Program-made: the position numbers and the translations under genes
Part shown: piece after piece, positions 43,265 through 52,127 of the stretch
Numbering within the stretch: position 1 is the stretch's first letter
Layout of the letters: each line of letters starts with the position of its first letter
The notes under the pieces: generated by a model
The model's database searches: none
The model's input: only the letters and a program-made list of their open reading frames with translations
What the model was told of the DNA's origin: nothing
Source: Thioclava arctica
GTDB taxonomy: Bacteria; Pseudomonadota; Alphaproteobacteria; Rhodobacterales; Rhodobacteraceae
Length of the DNA stretch: 64,000 bases
Direction of reading: 5' to 3'
Assembly: GCF_040892615.1 (NCBI RefSeq)
Contig: NZ_JBFRYC010000002.1
Span: forward strand, 372,001 to 436,000

Positions 43265-45157
43265 ATGGGCTATAAAGAGGTCTATTCCGCGTGGCAGGCA
43301 GATCCTGACAAATTTTGGATGCAGGCGGCTGAGAAAATCGATTGGGACAGCAAGCCTTCAAAGGCGCTGTTTGACGGCGATGCCCCTTTCTTTGAGTGGT
43401 TCTCGGACGGGATGGTCAACACCTGCTGGAACGCGGTGGACCGCCATGTCGAGGCGGGGCGCGGCGATCAGATCGCGATCATGCATGAAAGCCCGATCAC
43501 CCATTCGACCAAGGGCATCACCTACCGCGAGTTGCAAACGCGCGTGGCCAGCCTCGCCGGGGCGCTGAAAATGCGCGGCGTCGAAAAGGGCGACCGCGTC
43601 ATCATCTACATGCCGATGATCCCCGAAGCCTTGGAGGCGATGCTGGCCTGCGCGCGCATCGGTGCGATCCATTCGGTCGTGTTTGGCGGATTTGCCGCCA
43701 ATGAGCTTGCCGTGCGGATCGATGATTGCACCCCCAAGGCGATCATCGCGGCGAGTTGCGGGCTCGAACCGGGGCGGGTGGTGCATTATAAGCCGCTGCT
43801 CGACGAGGCGATTGAACTGGCCACGAATAAGCCTGAATTCTGCGTTATCTTCCAACGCGAACAGGAAGTCGCCAAGCTGATCGAGGGGCGCGATTTCAGC
43901 TGGCACGGCTTCCAATATGGCGTGAAACCTGCGGAATGCGTGCCCGTTGAGGGCAACCACCCCGCCTATATATTGTATACCTCCGGCACGACCGGCCAGC
44001 CCAAGGGCGTGGTGCGCCATACCGGCGGCCATCTGGTCGCGCTGCAATGGTCGATGAACAATATTTACAAGATTGAGGAGGGCGACCGGTTCTGGGCGGC
44101 CTCGGATGTCGGCTGGGTCGTGGGCCACAGCTATATCTGTTACGGCCCGTTGATTGCCGGTGCCACCACCGTCGTGTTTGAGGGTAAGCCGATTGGCACG
44201 CCCCATCCCGGCGTGTTCTGGCGCATCATCCAGAACAACCGGATCAAGTCCTTCTTCACCGCCCCCACCGCCCTGCGCGCCATCAAGCGTGAGGATCCGA
44301 CCGGCGAATGGATCAAGCGCTACAAGCTGCACGATCTACAGGCGCTGTTTCTGGCGGGTGAGAGGGCCGACCCCGACACCGTGGAATGGGCGCAAAAGCA
44401 TCTGAACGTGCCAGTCGTCGATCACTGGTGGCAGACCGAAACCGGCTGGGCGATTGCCGCCAACCCGATCGGGATCGAGGAATTGCCAACCAAGGTGGGC
44501 AGCCCGTCCGTGCCGATGCCCGGCTATGATGTGCAAGTTCTGGATGAAGGCGGCCACCCGCTTCCCCCCGGCGAATTGGGCGCAATCACGATCAAGCTGC
44601 CGCTGCCTCCGGGCACCTTGCCGACGCTGTGGAATGCCGAAGACCGGTTCAAGAAAAGCTATCTCGAACATTTCCCCGGCTATTACGAAACAGGCGATGC
44701 GGGCTACATTGACGAGGACGGCTATCTTTACATCATGGCGCGCACCGATGACGTGATCAACGTCGCCGGCCACCGCCTGTCCACGGGCGCGATGGAAGAG
44801 GTCTTGGCGGGTCATCCAGATGTTGCGGAATGCGCTGTGATCGGGGTGGCAGATGACCTGAAGGGACAAAGCCCGATGGGATTCTTGTGCCTCAATTCCG
44901 GCTGCAACCGCCCCGAGGCCGAAATCGTCCAGGAATGCGTCAAGCGCGTGCGCGACAAGATCGGTCCGGTCGCGGCGTTCAAGCTGGCCTGCATTGTCGA
45001 CCGCCTGCCCAAGACCCGCTCGGGCAAGATTTTGCGCGCAACGATGGTCAAGATCGCCGACGGGCAAGACTGGAAAATGCCCGCCACGATCGACGACCCG
45101 GCGATTCTGGATGAGATCGCGCAAGCGTTGAAAGCACTGGGCTATCCCAAAGCCTGA
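43265..45157 (+). CDS. prpE: Propionyl-CoA synthetase
   Basis: Activates propionate to propionyl-CoA. The 630-residue protein has the acetyl-CoA-synthetase N-terminal domain and motifs ILYTSGTTGQPKGVVRHTGG, DHWWQTETGW, ETGDAGYIDEDGYLYIMARTDDVINVAGHR and the C-terminal catalytic Lys in TRSGKILRATM. Length and the WWQTETG sequence match PrpE better than Acs. GAGGAGGAGG precedes the start. Operators upstream suggest induction by propionyl-CoA; meaB, for methylmalonyl-CoA mutase, is elsewhere in the window. Confidence 0.94.
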   Translation: MGYKEVYSAWQADPDKFWMQAAEKIDWDSKPSKALFDGDAPFFEWFSDGMVNTCWNAVDRHVEAGRGDQIAIMHESPITHSTKGITYRELQTRVASLAGALKMRGVEKGDRVIIYMPMIPEALEAMLACARIGAIHSVVFGGFAANELAVRIDDCTPKAIIAASCGLEPGRVVHYKPLLDEAIELATNKPEFCVIFQREQEVAKLIEGRDFSWHGFQYGVKPAECVPVEGNHPAYILYTSGTTGQPKGVVRHTGGHLVALQWSMNNIYKIEEGDRFWAASDVGWVVGHSYICYGPLIAGATTVVFEGKPIGTPHPGVFWRIIQNNRIKSFFTAPTALRAIKREDPTGEWIKRYKLHDLQALFLAGERADPDTVEWAQKHLNVPVVDHWWQTETGWAIAANPIGIEELPTKVGSPSVPMPGYDVQVLDEGGHPLPPGELGAITIKLPLPPGTLPTLWNAEDRFKKSYLEHFPGYYETGDAGYIDEDGYLYIMARTDDVINVAGHRLSTGAMEEVLAGHPDVAECAVIGVADDLKGQSPMGFLCLNSGCNRPEAEIVQECVKRVRDKIGPVAAFKLACIVDRLPKTRSGKILRATMVKIADGQDWKMPATIDDPAILDEIAQALKALGYPKA

Positions 45158-45168
45158 CCCACAAACGT

Positions 45169-45197
45169 CAGGCGCGCCCTGCAAAAAGGCGCGCCTG
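45169..45197 (+). terminator. Hairpin after prpE
   Basis: A 10-bp perfect stem CAGGCGCGCC / GGCGCGCCTG with a 9-base loop, 11 bases after the stop. There is no T-run after it, so it may act as an mRNA-end stem or a Rho-aided stop. Confidence 0.5.
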
Positions 45198-45320
45198 CAT
45201 CGAAATTGCGACAGTTTCTAAAGTTTTATTTGCCCTGTCACCTCGCTGATCCTGCTCTGACAAAAAGCGTTACTTGATTTACGTGCACGTCACGCCGATG
45301 ATCCGTGCAGGGTATTAAAC

Positions 45321-45908
45321 ATGAAAACGCCGAGTATATTTCGGAATACAGATCAAGCCTCGTATGAGGACGCCGCCAGACTCGAGCGAATTTCGATGCA
45401 CGGTCATGATGCGCGCACCGCACTTGCCGACACTCTCGGCAGGCTGAGTTTGATACCCGACACCTCACTTGATCCCCAAACAAGCCTGCAGCTTGATCGC
45501 ATTCCAAAAGCCAGAAAGTATCTCGCGCAGTTCTTCCAACAGGGTTTAGAACGCACTATGCCCAACGTCGCGCCAGTTGCGGCGGCACGGCTGCAACCGA
45601 TCGGATCGGGGCGCGAAGACAGCACTTCGTCCCATCACGTCACCACCGATCTGCGATTGATCGCAAGCGCGTTCGAGCAATTCGGCTACGCTCAGATCAT
45701 GCGCCAATGTCACAAGCGCATCGCGGTGGCCGGGGCCATTGGTAAGAGCATGCCGGTCCGCCAGATCGGTTCCCAACAATGCGCCCTCAATCGTGGGAGC
45801 TATATTGAGATTCACGACCTCGCGCGCGAAGCTCTTGATAGAATGGACAGATTGTTCCATCAGATAATAGTCAATTTTCAATTAAAGAATTTTATCGCTC
45901 ATGAATAA
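45321..45908 (+). CDS. Phosphotransfer protein: histidine-kinase DHp-like domain plus HPt-like domain
   Basis: A 195-residue protein not matching a named family. The N-terminal part carries an H-box-like HDARTALADTLGRL with His29 and a helical continuation to about 77, as in histidine-kinase dimerisation domains. The C-terminal part (about 105-190) looks like an HPt domain: CHKRIAVAGAIG with His131 in the position of AHxLxGxAGxxG, then two helices (IHDLAREALDRMDRLF). No ATP-binding (N, G1, G2) boxes occur, so it cannot phosphorylate itself. It overlaps the downstream regulator by 8 bases and is translationally coupled. It could be an HPt relay or the remnant of a hybrid kinase. Confidence 0.5.
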   Translation: MKTPSIFRNTDQASYEDAARLERISMHGHDARTALADTLGRLSLIPDTSLDPQTSLQLDRIPKARKYLAQFFQQGLERTMPNVAPVAAARLQPIGSGREDSTSSHHVTTDLRLIASAFEQFGYAQIMRQCHKRIAVAGAIGKSMPVRQIGSQQCALNRGSYIEIHDLAREALDRMDRLFHQIIVNFQLKNFIAHE

Positions 45909-47352
45909 TTCACAGCCCAACTCCGAGCGCAGCCTCGAAGCAGACATCCGCACAGGACGTGCAACCCCCGCTGGAAGCCCCCCGTCCGAGCGCATTCTGG
46001 TGGTTGAAAACGGGGCCTCGATATCCGCGAGTTATAAAACACATCTGGGCAATGTCGGGTTTAAGGTGCACACCGCCGCCACGGCAAGCGATGCCATGAG
46101 TTTGTTTCGCACCCACTCAATTGAAATCGTGCTGCTGGAACTGATGTTGCCCGACCGTGACGGCGATGATCTGATCCCAGAAATGCTGGCGTTGCGGGCG
46201 GGCACCGCGATTGTGGTGCTTACGGCAGACCGCTCGGTTGATCGCGCGGTCAATGCGATGCGCGCCGGAGCGAAGGACGTGCTGATCAAACCGGTGAACG
46301 AGCCACGCCTGAGCAGCGCAATCGAGAACGCACGCAGCAGCTATGCGCCGCAAGCCAAGCCACACTACATTGCAAGCGATGCCCTGCCCAGCGGCTCGTT
46401 TATTGGCCAATCGTCACGCATGCAAAAAGTCTATGCTCAGATCCGCTCGGCGGCGCTGTCCGTCGCCCCACTTTTCATCTGGGGTGAAAGCGGCACGGGC
46501 AAGGAACTGTGTGCGCAGGCGATTCACGCGATGGGCGCGCGTGCCAGTGCACCATTCGTCACCCTTGATTGCGGCGCCTTGCCGGCAGATCGCCTTGATA
46601 GCGAATTATTTGGCCATAAACGGGGCGCCTTCCCCGGTGCGCTTTCGGACAAACCCGGCGCCTTGATGAGCGCCAATGGCGGGTCCCTGCTGCTTGACAA
46701 TGTGTGCGAACTGGCCCCTGCGGTGCAGACCAAATTGCTGCGGTTTCTGCAAAGCAGTCAGATCAGACCCGTTGGTGCGGAAGAGACAATGCATGTCGAT
46801 GTGCGCGTCCTAAGTGCCGCGGCACTGCCCCCGATGGAGGCCGTAAAGCTAGGCCGAATACGCGAAGATCTGGTCTATCGCCTACATGTTTTGTCCATCG
46901 AAATGCCGCCATTGCGAGAGCATCCAGAAGACATCCCAATGATTGCGCGCGCGGTTCTCACGCGGTTCTCGTCTGAAGAGCAGCGCAGTTTCAAAGATAT
47001 TAGCGCGGCAGCGCTGGACTGGCTCAAGGCGCATCATTGGCCCGGAAATGTGCGTCAGTTGATGAATGTATTGCGCGCTGCGGTGGTGATGCATGATGGT
47101 GCAGAATTGCACGTCGATATGCTGCCCAATGGGACCGGCCAATACGCCAAACACACTGAGACGGTGGCTCGCACACCGCGCGACAATGACCGTCCCGCGA
47201 TGCGAACCCTTGCCGAAATCGAACGCAACGCAATCGAATCTGCCATCGCACGCCATGACGGCTCGATCCCGCGCGCGGCGCAGGAATTGGGCGTGGCCCC
47301 TTCAACGATTTATCGCAAGCGTGACAACTGGCTTAGCAAAAATACGCTTTAG
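45901..47352 (+). CDS. NtrC-family regulator with altered receiver and AAA+ motifs
   Basis: A 483-residue response regulator: receiver (about 30-145), AAA+ ATPase (about 165-390) and Fis-type HTH (GSIPRAAQELGVAPSTIYRKR at the C-terminus). The receiver has Glu80 (LLELMLPD) where the phosphorylated Asp should be and E36-N37 in place of the acidic pair; Thr108 and Lys130 are kept. The AAA+ domain has intact Walker A GESGTGKE (195-202), but the sigma-54 contact loop is GAFPGA (242-247) instead of GAFTGA, and Walker B reads LLLDN with Asn267 instead of Glu. This suggests a constitutive regulator that may not work through sigma-54. Partner of the upstream DHp-HPt protein. Confidence 0.85.
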   Translation: MNNSQPNSERSLEADIRTGRATPAGSPPSERILVVENGASISASYKTHLGNVGFKVHTAATASDAMSLFRTHSIEIVLLELMLPDRDGDDLIPEMLALRAGTAIVVLTADRSVDRAVNAMRAGAKDVLIKPVNEPRLSSAIENARSSYAPQAKPHYIASDALPSGSFIGQSSRMQKVYAQIRSAALSVAPLFIWGESGTGKELCAQAIHAMGARASAPFVTLDCGALPADRLDSELFGHKRGAFPGALSDKPGALMSANGGSLLLDNVCELAPAVQTKLLRFLQSSQIRPVGAEETMHVDVRVLSAAALPPMEAVKLGRIREDLVYRLHVLSIEMPPLREHPEDIPMIARAVLTRFSSEEQRSFKDISAAALDWLKAHHWPGNVRQLMNVLRAAVVMHDGAELHVDMLPNGTGQYAKHTETVARTPRDNDRPAMRTLAEIERNAIESAIARHDGSIPRAAQELGVAPSTIYRKRDNWLSKNTL

Positions 47353-47357
47353 GACAG

Positions 47358-48119
47358 TCAGGCGAACTGCTCGCGCATCAGGCGTTCTTCGAGCCCGTGC
47401 CCCGGGTCGAACAGAATGTGATGCGCGATCTCGGGCTCGGAGCGGATCTCGACCCATTTCACCGGCTTGACCGAGCGTGAGTCCGCATCCGCCATGACCG
47501 GGCGTTTGTCAGATTCCAGCACGTCAAAGCGCACCAAGGCAGACGAGGGCAGGATCGCACCTTGCCAGCGCCGGGGCCGGAAACTGGCGATGCCCGTCAA
47601 CGCCAGCACATCCGAGCCAATCGGCAGGATCGGCCCGTGCGCCGAGAAATTATACGCGGTCGATCCTGCAGGCGTCGAGACGATCGCCCCGTCGCAAACC
47701 AGCTCCTCCAGCCGTACCTTGCCATTGATCGAGATCCGCAGCTTGGCCGCTTGCGGACCCGCGCGCAGCAGCGAGACCTCGTTGATCGCAAGCGCCTCGT
47801 GCAGCACGCCATCCTCAGTTTCGGCCTTCATCGAGAGCGGATTGATCACGGCCTCTTCGGCAGCGGCCAGCCGTTCAGGCAGGTCGCTGGGCACATAATC
47901 GTTCATCAAGAACCCGACCGTGCCGCGATTCATCCCGTAAACCGGCAGGCCCGTGCCCTCATGCAGGCATTGCAGCATGAACCCATCACCCCCAAGCGCC
48001 ACGATCACATCGGCCGCATAGCGCGGCACTTGCCCGTAGCGATCGCTCAGATCAGCAAGCGCGGCTTGCGCCGACTCACTAGATGAAGCGGCAAAATGGA
48101 TATGCGTCAAAGGGCTCAC
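47358..48119 (-). CDS. nadK: NAD kinase
   Basis: Phosphorylates NAD to NADP. The 253-residue protein has the GGDGFMLQ motif, the NRGTVGFLMND segment, and the catalytic/NAD loop TPAGSTAYNFSAHGPIL. The start is taken as GTG at 48119 (reads MSPLTHIHFAAS), after AGAGGA; an upstream in-frame ATG gives an N-terminus without similarity that crosses the promoter region. Convergent with the NtrC-type regulator and divergent from glyA. Confidence 0.92.
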   Translation of the reverse strand: MSPLTHIHFAASSSESAQAALADLSDRYGQVPRYAADVIVALGGDGFMLQCLHEGTGLPVYGMNRGTVGFLMNDYVPSDLPERLAAAEEAVINPLSMKAETEDGVLHEALAINEVSLLRAGPQAAKLRISINGKVRLEELVCDGAIVSTPAGSTAYNFSAHGPILPIGSDVLALTGIASFRPRRWQGAILPSSALVRFDVLESDKRPVMADADSRSVKPVKWVEIRSEPEIAHHILFDPGHGLEERLMREQFA

Positions 48120-48283
48120 AGCGCACCGTTTCCTCTCAGTCTTACAAGGTGTTGCAAGCGTATGGGCGAAAGACAAGCACCAATCACCCGGCAAAAAAGC
48201 CGATTTGCGCGTTTGCCCGCTTCCGGCTCAACAAAAACTGCGTTAAACGAGCGCCAACACCGGATATTTGCGAGGAGTTCCCT

Positions 48284-49576
48284 ATGACCGAGCAACGCGA
48301 CGCTGGCTTTTTCACCGAAAGCCTCGCCACCCGTGACCCCGAGCTTTACGCTTCGATCACCGACGAGCTGGGTCGCCAGCGCGACGAGATCGAGCTGATC
48401 GCCTCTGAAAACATCGTCTCCGCGGCGGTGATGGAGGCCCAAGGTTCGGTGTTGACCAATAAATATGCCGAAGGCTATCCGGGTCGTCGTTATTACGGCG
48501 GCTGCCAATATGTCGACGTGGCGGAAAATCTGGCGATCGATCGGGCCAAGGCGCTGTTCGACTGTGAGTTCGCCAATGTGCAGCCCAATTCGGGATCGCA
48601 GGCCAACCAGGGCGTGTTCACCGCCCTTCTCAAACCCGGCGACACCATTTTGGGCATGAGCCTTGATGCAGGTGGTCACCTGACCCACGGTGCCAAGCCC
48701 AACCAATCGGGCAAATGGTTCAACGCGATCCAATACGGTGTGCGCAAGCAAGACAGCCTGCTCGATTACGAACAGGTGCGCGAGTTGGCGCTGGAACATA
48801 AGCCCAAGCTGATCATCGCTGGCGGCTCTGCCATCCCGCGCCAGATCGATTTCGCCAAATTCCGCGAAATCGCGGATGAGGTGGGCGCCTATCTGATGGT
48901 CGACATGGCGCATTTCGCAGGGCTCGTGGCGGGCGGTCAGCACCCCTCGCCCTTCCCCTATGCTGATGTCGCGACCACCACGACGCATAAAACCCTGCGC
49001 GGTCCGCGCGGCGGCATGATCCTGACCAATAACGAGGACATCGCCAAGAAAGTGAACTCGGCGATCTTCCCCGGCATTCAGGGCGGTCCCTTGATGCATG
49101 TGATCGCGGCCAAAGCCGTCGCCTTTGGCGAGGCGCAGCGCCCCGAGTTCAAGGTCTATGCCGATCAGGTCGTCAAAAACGCCAAGGCACTGGCCGATGA
49201 GCTGATGAAGGGCGGTCTTGATATCGTCACCGGCGGCACGGACACCCATGTGATGCTGGTCGATCTGCGCCCCAAAGGCGTCAAAGGCAACGCCACCGAA
49301 AAAGCCCTCGGGCGCGCCCATATCACCTGCAACAAGAACGGCATCCCGTTTGATCCCGAGAAGCCGATGGTCACCTCGGGCGTGCGGCTGGGCACCCCGG
49401 CAGGCACCACGCGCGGCTTTGCCGAAGACGAGTTCCGCGAAATCGGGCGTTTGATCGTTGAAGTGGTCGATGGTCTGGCTGCCAACGGTGAAGACGGCAA
49501 CACCGAAGTCGAAGCCGAGGTGCGCGCCAAGGTCGCCACACTTTGCGCGCGCTTCCCGCTTTATCCCAATCTGTGA
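48284..49576 (+). CDS. glyA: Serine hydroxymethyltransferase
   Basis: Interconverts serine and glycine with tetrahydrofolate, supplying one-carbon units. The 430-residue PLP enzyme has ELIASENIVS, the NKYAEGYPGRRYYGGC motif, VTTTTHKTLRGPRGGMIL (PLP Lys) and a VTSGVRLGTPAGTTRG end. GAGGAG precedes the start; the ATG begins the family N-terminus (FFTESLATRDPELYASI). A strong terminator follows. No glycine riboswitch is seen in the 164-base leader region. Confidence 0.97.
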   Translation: MTEQRDAGFFTESLATRDPELYASITDELGRQRDEIELIASENIVSAAVMEAQGSVLTNKYAEGYPGRRYYGGCQYVDVAENLAIDRAKALFDCEFANVQPNSGSQANQGVFTALLKPGDTILGMSLDAGGHLTHGAKPNQSGKWFNAIQYGVRKQDSLLDYEQVRELALEHKPKLIIAGGSAIPRQIDFAKFREIADEVGAYLMVDMAHFAGLVAGGQHPSPFPYADVATTTTHKTLRGPRGGMILTNNEDIAKKVNSAIFPGIQGGPLMHVIAAKAVAFGEAQRPEFKVYADQVVKNAKALADELMKGGLDIVTGGTDTHVMLVDLRPKGVKGNATEKALGRAHITCNKNGIPFDPEKPMVTSGVRLGTPAGTTRGFAEDEFREIGRLIVEVVDGLAANGEDGNTEVEAEVRAKVATLCARFPLYPNL

Positions 49577-49595
49577 TCTGATCCAGATCGCGCAG

Positions 49596-49625
49596 AAGGC
49601 CCCCGGTTTCGGGGGCCTTTTTGTT
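49596..49625 (+). terminator. Terminator of glyA
   Basis: AAGGCCCCCG / CGGGGGCCTT, 10-bp perfect stem with a GTTT loop, followed by TTT TTG. Located 20 bases past the stop. Confidence 0.92.
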
Positions 49626-49630
49626 TGGCC

Positions 49631-49999
49631 CTAGCTGGCGAGCAACCACATCGCGCCAAAGATCATCCCGCCCACCACGATCACAATGAAGGCGACCGAA
49701 CTACCAAAGGTCAGGGCGGCGGCGCGAAGCCGCTCGCCCGCGCCCAAGGGCTCCAGATAGCGGATGCAGGTCTCAAACGCCGCCTCAAGCGCGCGCGCAT
49801 CCAGTTGACGCGCCTGCTTGGGGGATTGCGCCAAACGTTCCGCCTGCGCCAGCTCTAGCGCGGCACGGCGCACCTTACGCGGCAGCGCGCGGGCCCGATG
49901 CGCCACCCGCGCCTCAAGCCCCGCCCCCTTCGCGCCCAATCGCAGCGCCAGCAGGCGTGACACCTGCGCGGCCCTGTGGGTGATCTGCTCTGGCCCCAT
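49631..49999 (-). CDS. Hypothetical membrane-anchored protein
   Basis: A 122-residue basic protein, very rich in Ala, Arg and Leu, predicted helical through about residue 85, with one C-terminal membrane helix (SSVAFIVIVVGGMIFGAMWLL). The start at 49999 has GAGGG 6 bases upstream; another ATG sits at 50005. Tail-anchored layout is visible, but no family is recognised. Confidence 0.65.
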   Translation of the reverse strand: MGPEQITHRAAQVSRLLALRLGAKGAGLEARVAHRARALPRKVRRAALELAQAERLAQSPKQARQLDARALEAAFETCIRYLEPLGAGERLRAAALTFGSSVAFIVIVVGGMIFGAMWLLAS

Positions 50000-50124
50000 A
50001 CCCATCCCTCACACTTGCCCGCGCACGCTATCCACGCAGAAAGCACCGCGCAAGCCACCCGCCGCGCAAGATTTTCACATTTCCGCACTGGTCGCCCGCC
50101 TCTGCGCGCCCTAGGTTAATCAGC

Positions 50125-50898
50125 ATGTTGAACACTCTCATTCATGGCGCTCAAACCGATGCGCCCCCGCTGATCATCGCGCCCGGCCTCTTCGGATCGG
50201 CGCGCAACTGGACTGCAATTGCCAAACAGCTTGGCCGGCAGCGCCAAGTCATCGCGCTGGACATGCGCAATCATGGCGACAGCTTCTGGGATGACGATCA
50301 CAGCTACCCGGCAATGGCTGACGATATTGCCGAGGTGATCAACGCCCATGGCGGGAAAGCCGATGTGCTGGGTCACTCGATGGGGGGCAAGACGGCGATG
50401 ATGCTGGCGCTCAACCACCCTGATCGGGTGCGCCGCCTGATCGTGGCCGATATCGCCCCGAAATCCTACGAACATGGCGACAGCCATGGCGCGCTGATCG
50501 AGGCAATGCAGGCACTGCCTCTCGACGAGCTCGACACACGCTCCGAGGCGGACAGACAACTGGGCGTGCAAATCCAAGACCCTGGCACCCGGGCGTTTTT
50601 GCTGCAATCGCTAAGCCTGCGCGACGGCCCTGTGCATTGGAAATTCAACCTGCGCGCCCTGAAAGACAACCTGCCTGCAATCCTGAACTGGCCGGAGACA
50701 GCGCTTGGCGCTACGTTCGACGGCCCTGCGCTGTTCCTGTCTGGGGCGAACTCGCATTATGTTGCCCCAAGCGATCATGAACTGATCCGCGCGCTCTTTC
50801 CGCAAGCGGAGTTTGTGGAGCTTGAAAACGCGGGCCACTGGCTTCATGCCGAGCGCCCGCGCGAAGTTGAGGCAGAGGTGGCGCAGTTTCTGAGCTAA
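50125..50898 (+). CDS. Alpha/beta hydrolase (YbfF-like esterase)
   Basis: A 257-residue serine hydrolase. The oxyanion region is IIAPGLFGSARNW, the nucleophile elbow is LGHSMGGKTAM, an acidic residue follows later, and the catalytic His is in AGHWLHAERP. The DMRNHGDS segment is typical of YbfF-type short-chain esterases. It follows 125 bases after a divergent gene, with only a weak ribosome site. Substrate unknown. Confidence 0.88.
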   Translation: MLNTLIHGAQTDAPPLIIAPGLFGSARNWTAIAKQLGRQRQVIALDMRNHGDSFWDDDHSYPAMADDIAEVINAHGGKADVLGHSMGGKTAMMLALNHPDRVRRLIVADIAPKSYEHGDSHGALIEAMQALPLDELDTRSEADRQLGVQIQDPGTRAFLLQSLSLRDGPVHWKFNLRALKDNLPAILNWPETALGATFDGPALFLSGANSHYVAPSDHELIRALFPQAEFVELENAGHWLHAERPREVEAEVAQFLS

Positions 50899-50922
50899 GC
50901 CGGAAACTGCGCCGCACACGCA

Positions 50923-51414
50923 TCAGTCGACCGACTTCATCATCCGGCGCAGCAGGTGATCTTTCAGGTAATACTGGTGATACAGCGCCGCCACGACATG
51001 CAATCCCGCGATGATCAAAAGCCCGGTCGTCAGCGCCGAATGCACCTCTGCCATCCAGCGGAGTGTGTAGTAATACGCAATCCCCCCTGTGATCGGCAGC
51101 AAGAACAGCGTCGCATAAAGCAGCCAATGGATCGCCTTGGCCCCGAACCGCATCAGCTCAGGGTCGTCATGCGGCGGCTCGGGCGCACCATGCGTCGCGC
51201 GCAAGACCAGCCGCCACGCTGCGAGGATGAGAATCACGACCCCGATCACGATATGCAGATAGGTCAGGAAATCGGTGGAAACCGGCACCCCCTTCACTTG
51301 CGAATAGAACGTGTGCCCCATCCCGTCATTGAGTAAGAATTGCGGGATGAGCAACAAAACGACCAGCCAGTGCAGGCCGATTTGCGTTCTGGAGTAACCG
51401 GGTGCGTTGGACAT
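50923..51414 (-). CDS. Cytochrome b561 family protein
   Basis: Inner-membrane b-type cytochrome of 163 residues with four hydrophobic segments. Heme-ligand histidines sit in QIGLHWLVVLLL, LTYLHIVIGVV, KAIHWLLYATLF and LHVVAALYHQYY. This pattern fits YodB/CybB-type cytochrome b561, which moves electrons from quinol. Start at 51414 after GAGAGG. No partner protein adjacent. Confidence 0.88.
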   Translation of the reverse strand: MSNAPGYSRTQIGLHWLVVLLLIPQFLLNDGMGHTFYSQVKGVPVSTDFLTYLHIVIGVVILILAAWRLVLRATHGAPEPPHDDPELMRFGAKAIHWLLYATLFLLPITGGIAYYYTLRWMAEVHSALTTGLLIIAGLHVVAALYHQYYLKDHLLRRMMKSVD

Positions 51415-51514
51415 AAAACCTCTCGCGGATGAGTCAGACAAAGCGCGGCGCGCTAAACGTTACAATGAACGAATAGCCGCTGCAGTTCCGTCTGTCACTT
51501 TCGCAAGTGAGCGA

Positions 51515-51697
51515 TCACATGTTCTCGTCGATCTGTTTGGACACAAACCAAGCAATTGGCAGCGCTACGATAAAACCAATCACCGCCGAGGCAATAATGG
51601 CGCGCGATGTGAACATATTCATGGTCAGCGCGGCGATGATCAAGATCCCTGCAAGAGTCGGTCCAGCGAGCGAATAGATGATGGCGAACAGACGCAT
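51515..51697 (-). CDS. Small membrane protein, 60 residues
   Basis: Two hydrophobic segments (MRLFAIIYSLAGPTLAGILI and the region ending VALPIAWFVSKQI). GGAGAAACGAC precedes the start at 51697. Similar small proteins are common in Rhodobacterales and are sometimes misnamed CTP synthetase in databases, which this is clearly not. No function known. Confidence 0.7.
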   Translation of the reverse strand: MRLFAIIYSLAGPTLAGILIIAALTMNMFTSRAIIASAVIGFIVALPIAWFVSKQIDENM

Positions 51698-51807
51698 GTC
51701 GTTTCTCCGTGAGCGATACATTTCATCGCAGACATGACCACGTTCACAGAGTCGTTACCTTGATCCGAGTCAAGTTCCGGGTGCGTTTTCTGTGTCAGGG
51801 CGACGCA

Positions 51808-52125
51808 TCAACAACTCAGCTGAAAGCGCGCCTCGCCGGTGTCGCCCGGCAAGGAAGGCGAGCGATGGAGCCCCCCTGCTGGCCCGGCCACCTTGCACCC
51901 CGATGCCGTTTCCGCCGCGCGGATCATCAGCGGCGGCACCCGGTCACGCTCGGAGCGCGACAGATAGCCCAGCCGGATCACCTCAGCCTTGTCGGCCTTG
52001 ACGAAAACGGTGAAATCGATCCCGTCCAGCGTCAGATCGTGGCGGATCGCGCCGAAAAATTGCGGCGCAGGCGAGGCACCACAACCGATCAACAAGAGGC
52101 AGCTCAGAAGAAGATGTCTTGACAT
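51808..52125 (-). CDS. Small lipoprotein of unknown function
   Basis: A 105-residue protein with a lipoprotein signal (MSRHLLLSCLLLIGCGAS). The rest is a single short domain with FFGAIRHDLTLDGIDFTVFVKADKAEVIRLGY and one further Cys pair. No family recognised. The start codon follows a T-run after a 12-bp hairpin that contains its ribosome site, and a consensus CtrA box lies about 45 bases upstream of the start codon, so it appears tightly regulated. Confidence 0.7.
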   Translation of the reverse strand: MSRHLLLSCLLLIGCGASPAPQFFGAIRHDLTLDGIDFTVFVKADKAEVIRLGYLSRSERDRVPPLMIRAAETASGCKVAGPAGGLHRSPSLPGDTGEARFQLSC

Positions 52126-52127
52126 AA

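Noticed and set aside
48120..48283. Glycine riboswitch in the glyA leader
   Set aside because: No tandem aptamer core sequences or paired stems were seen in the 164-base gap; nothing beyond a promoter region is supported.
51770..51780. GGAAC on the minus strand as a further EcfG-like promoter
   Set aside because: No CGTT at 16 or 17 bases downstream (TAAC is found instead).
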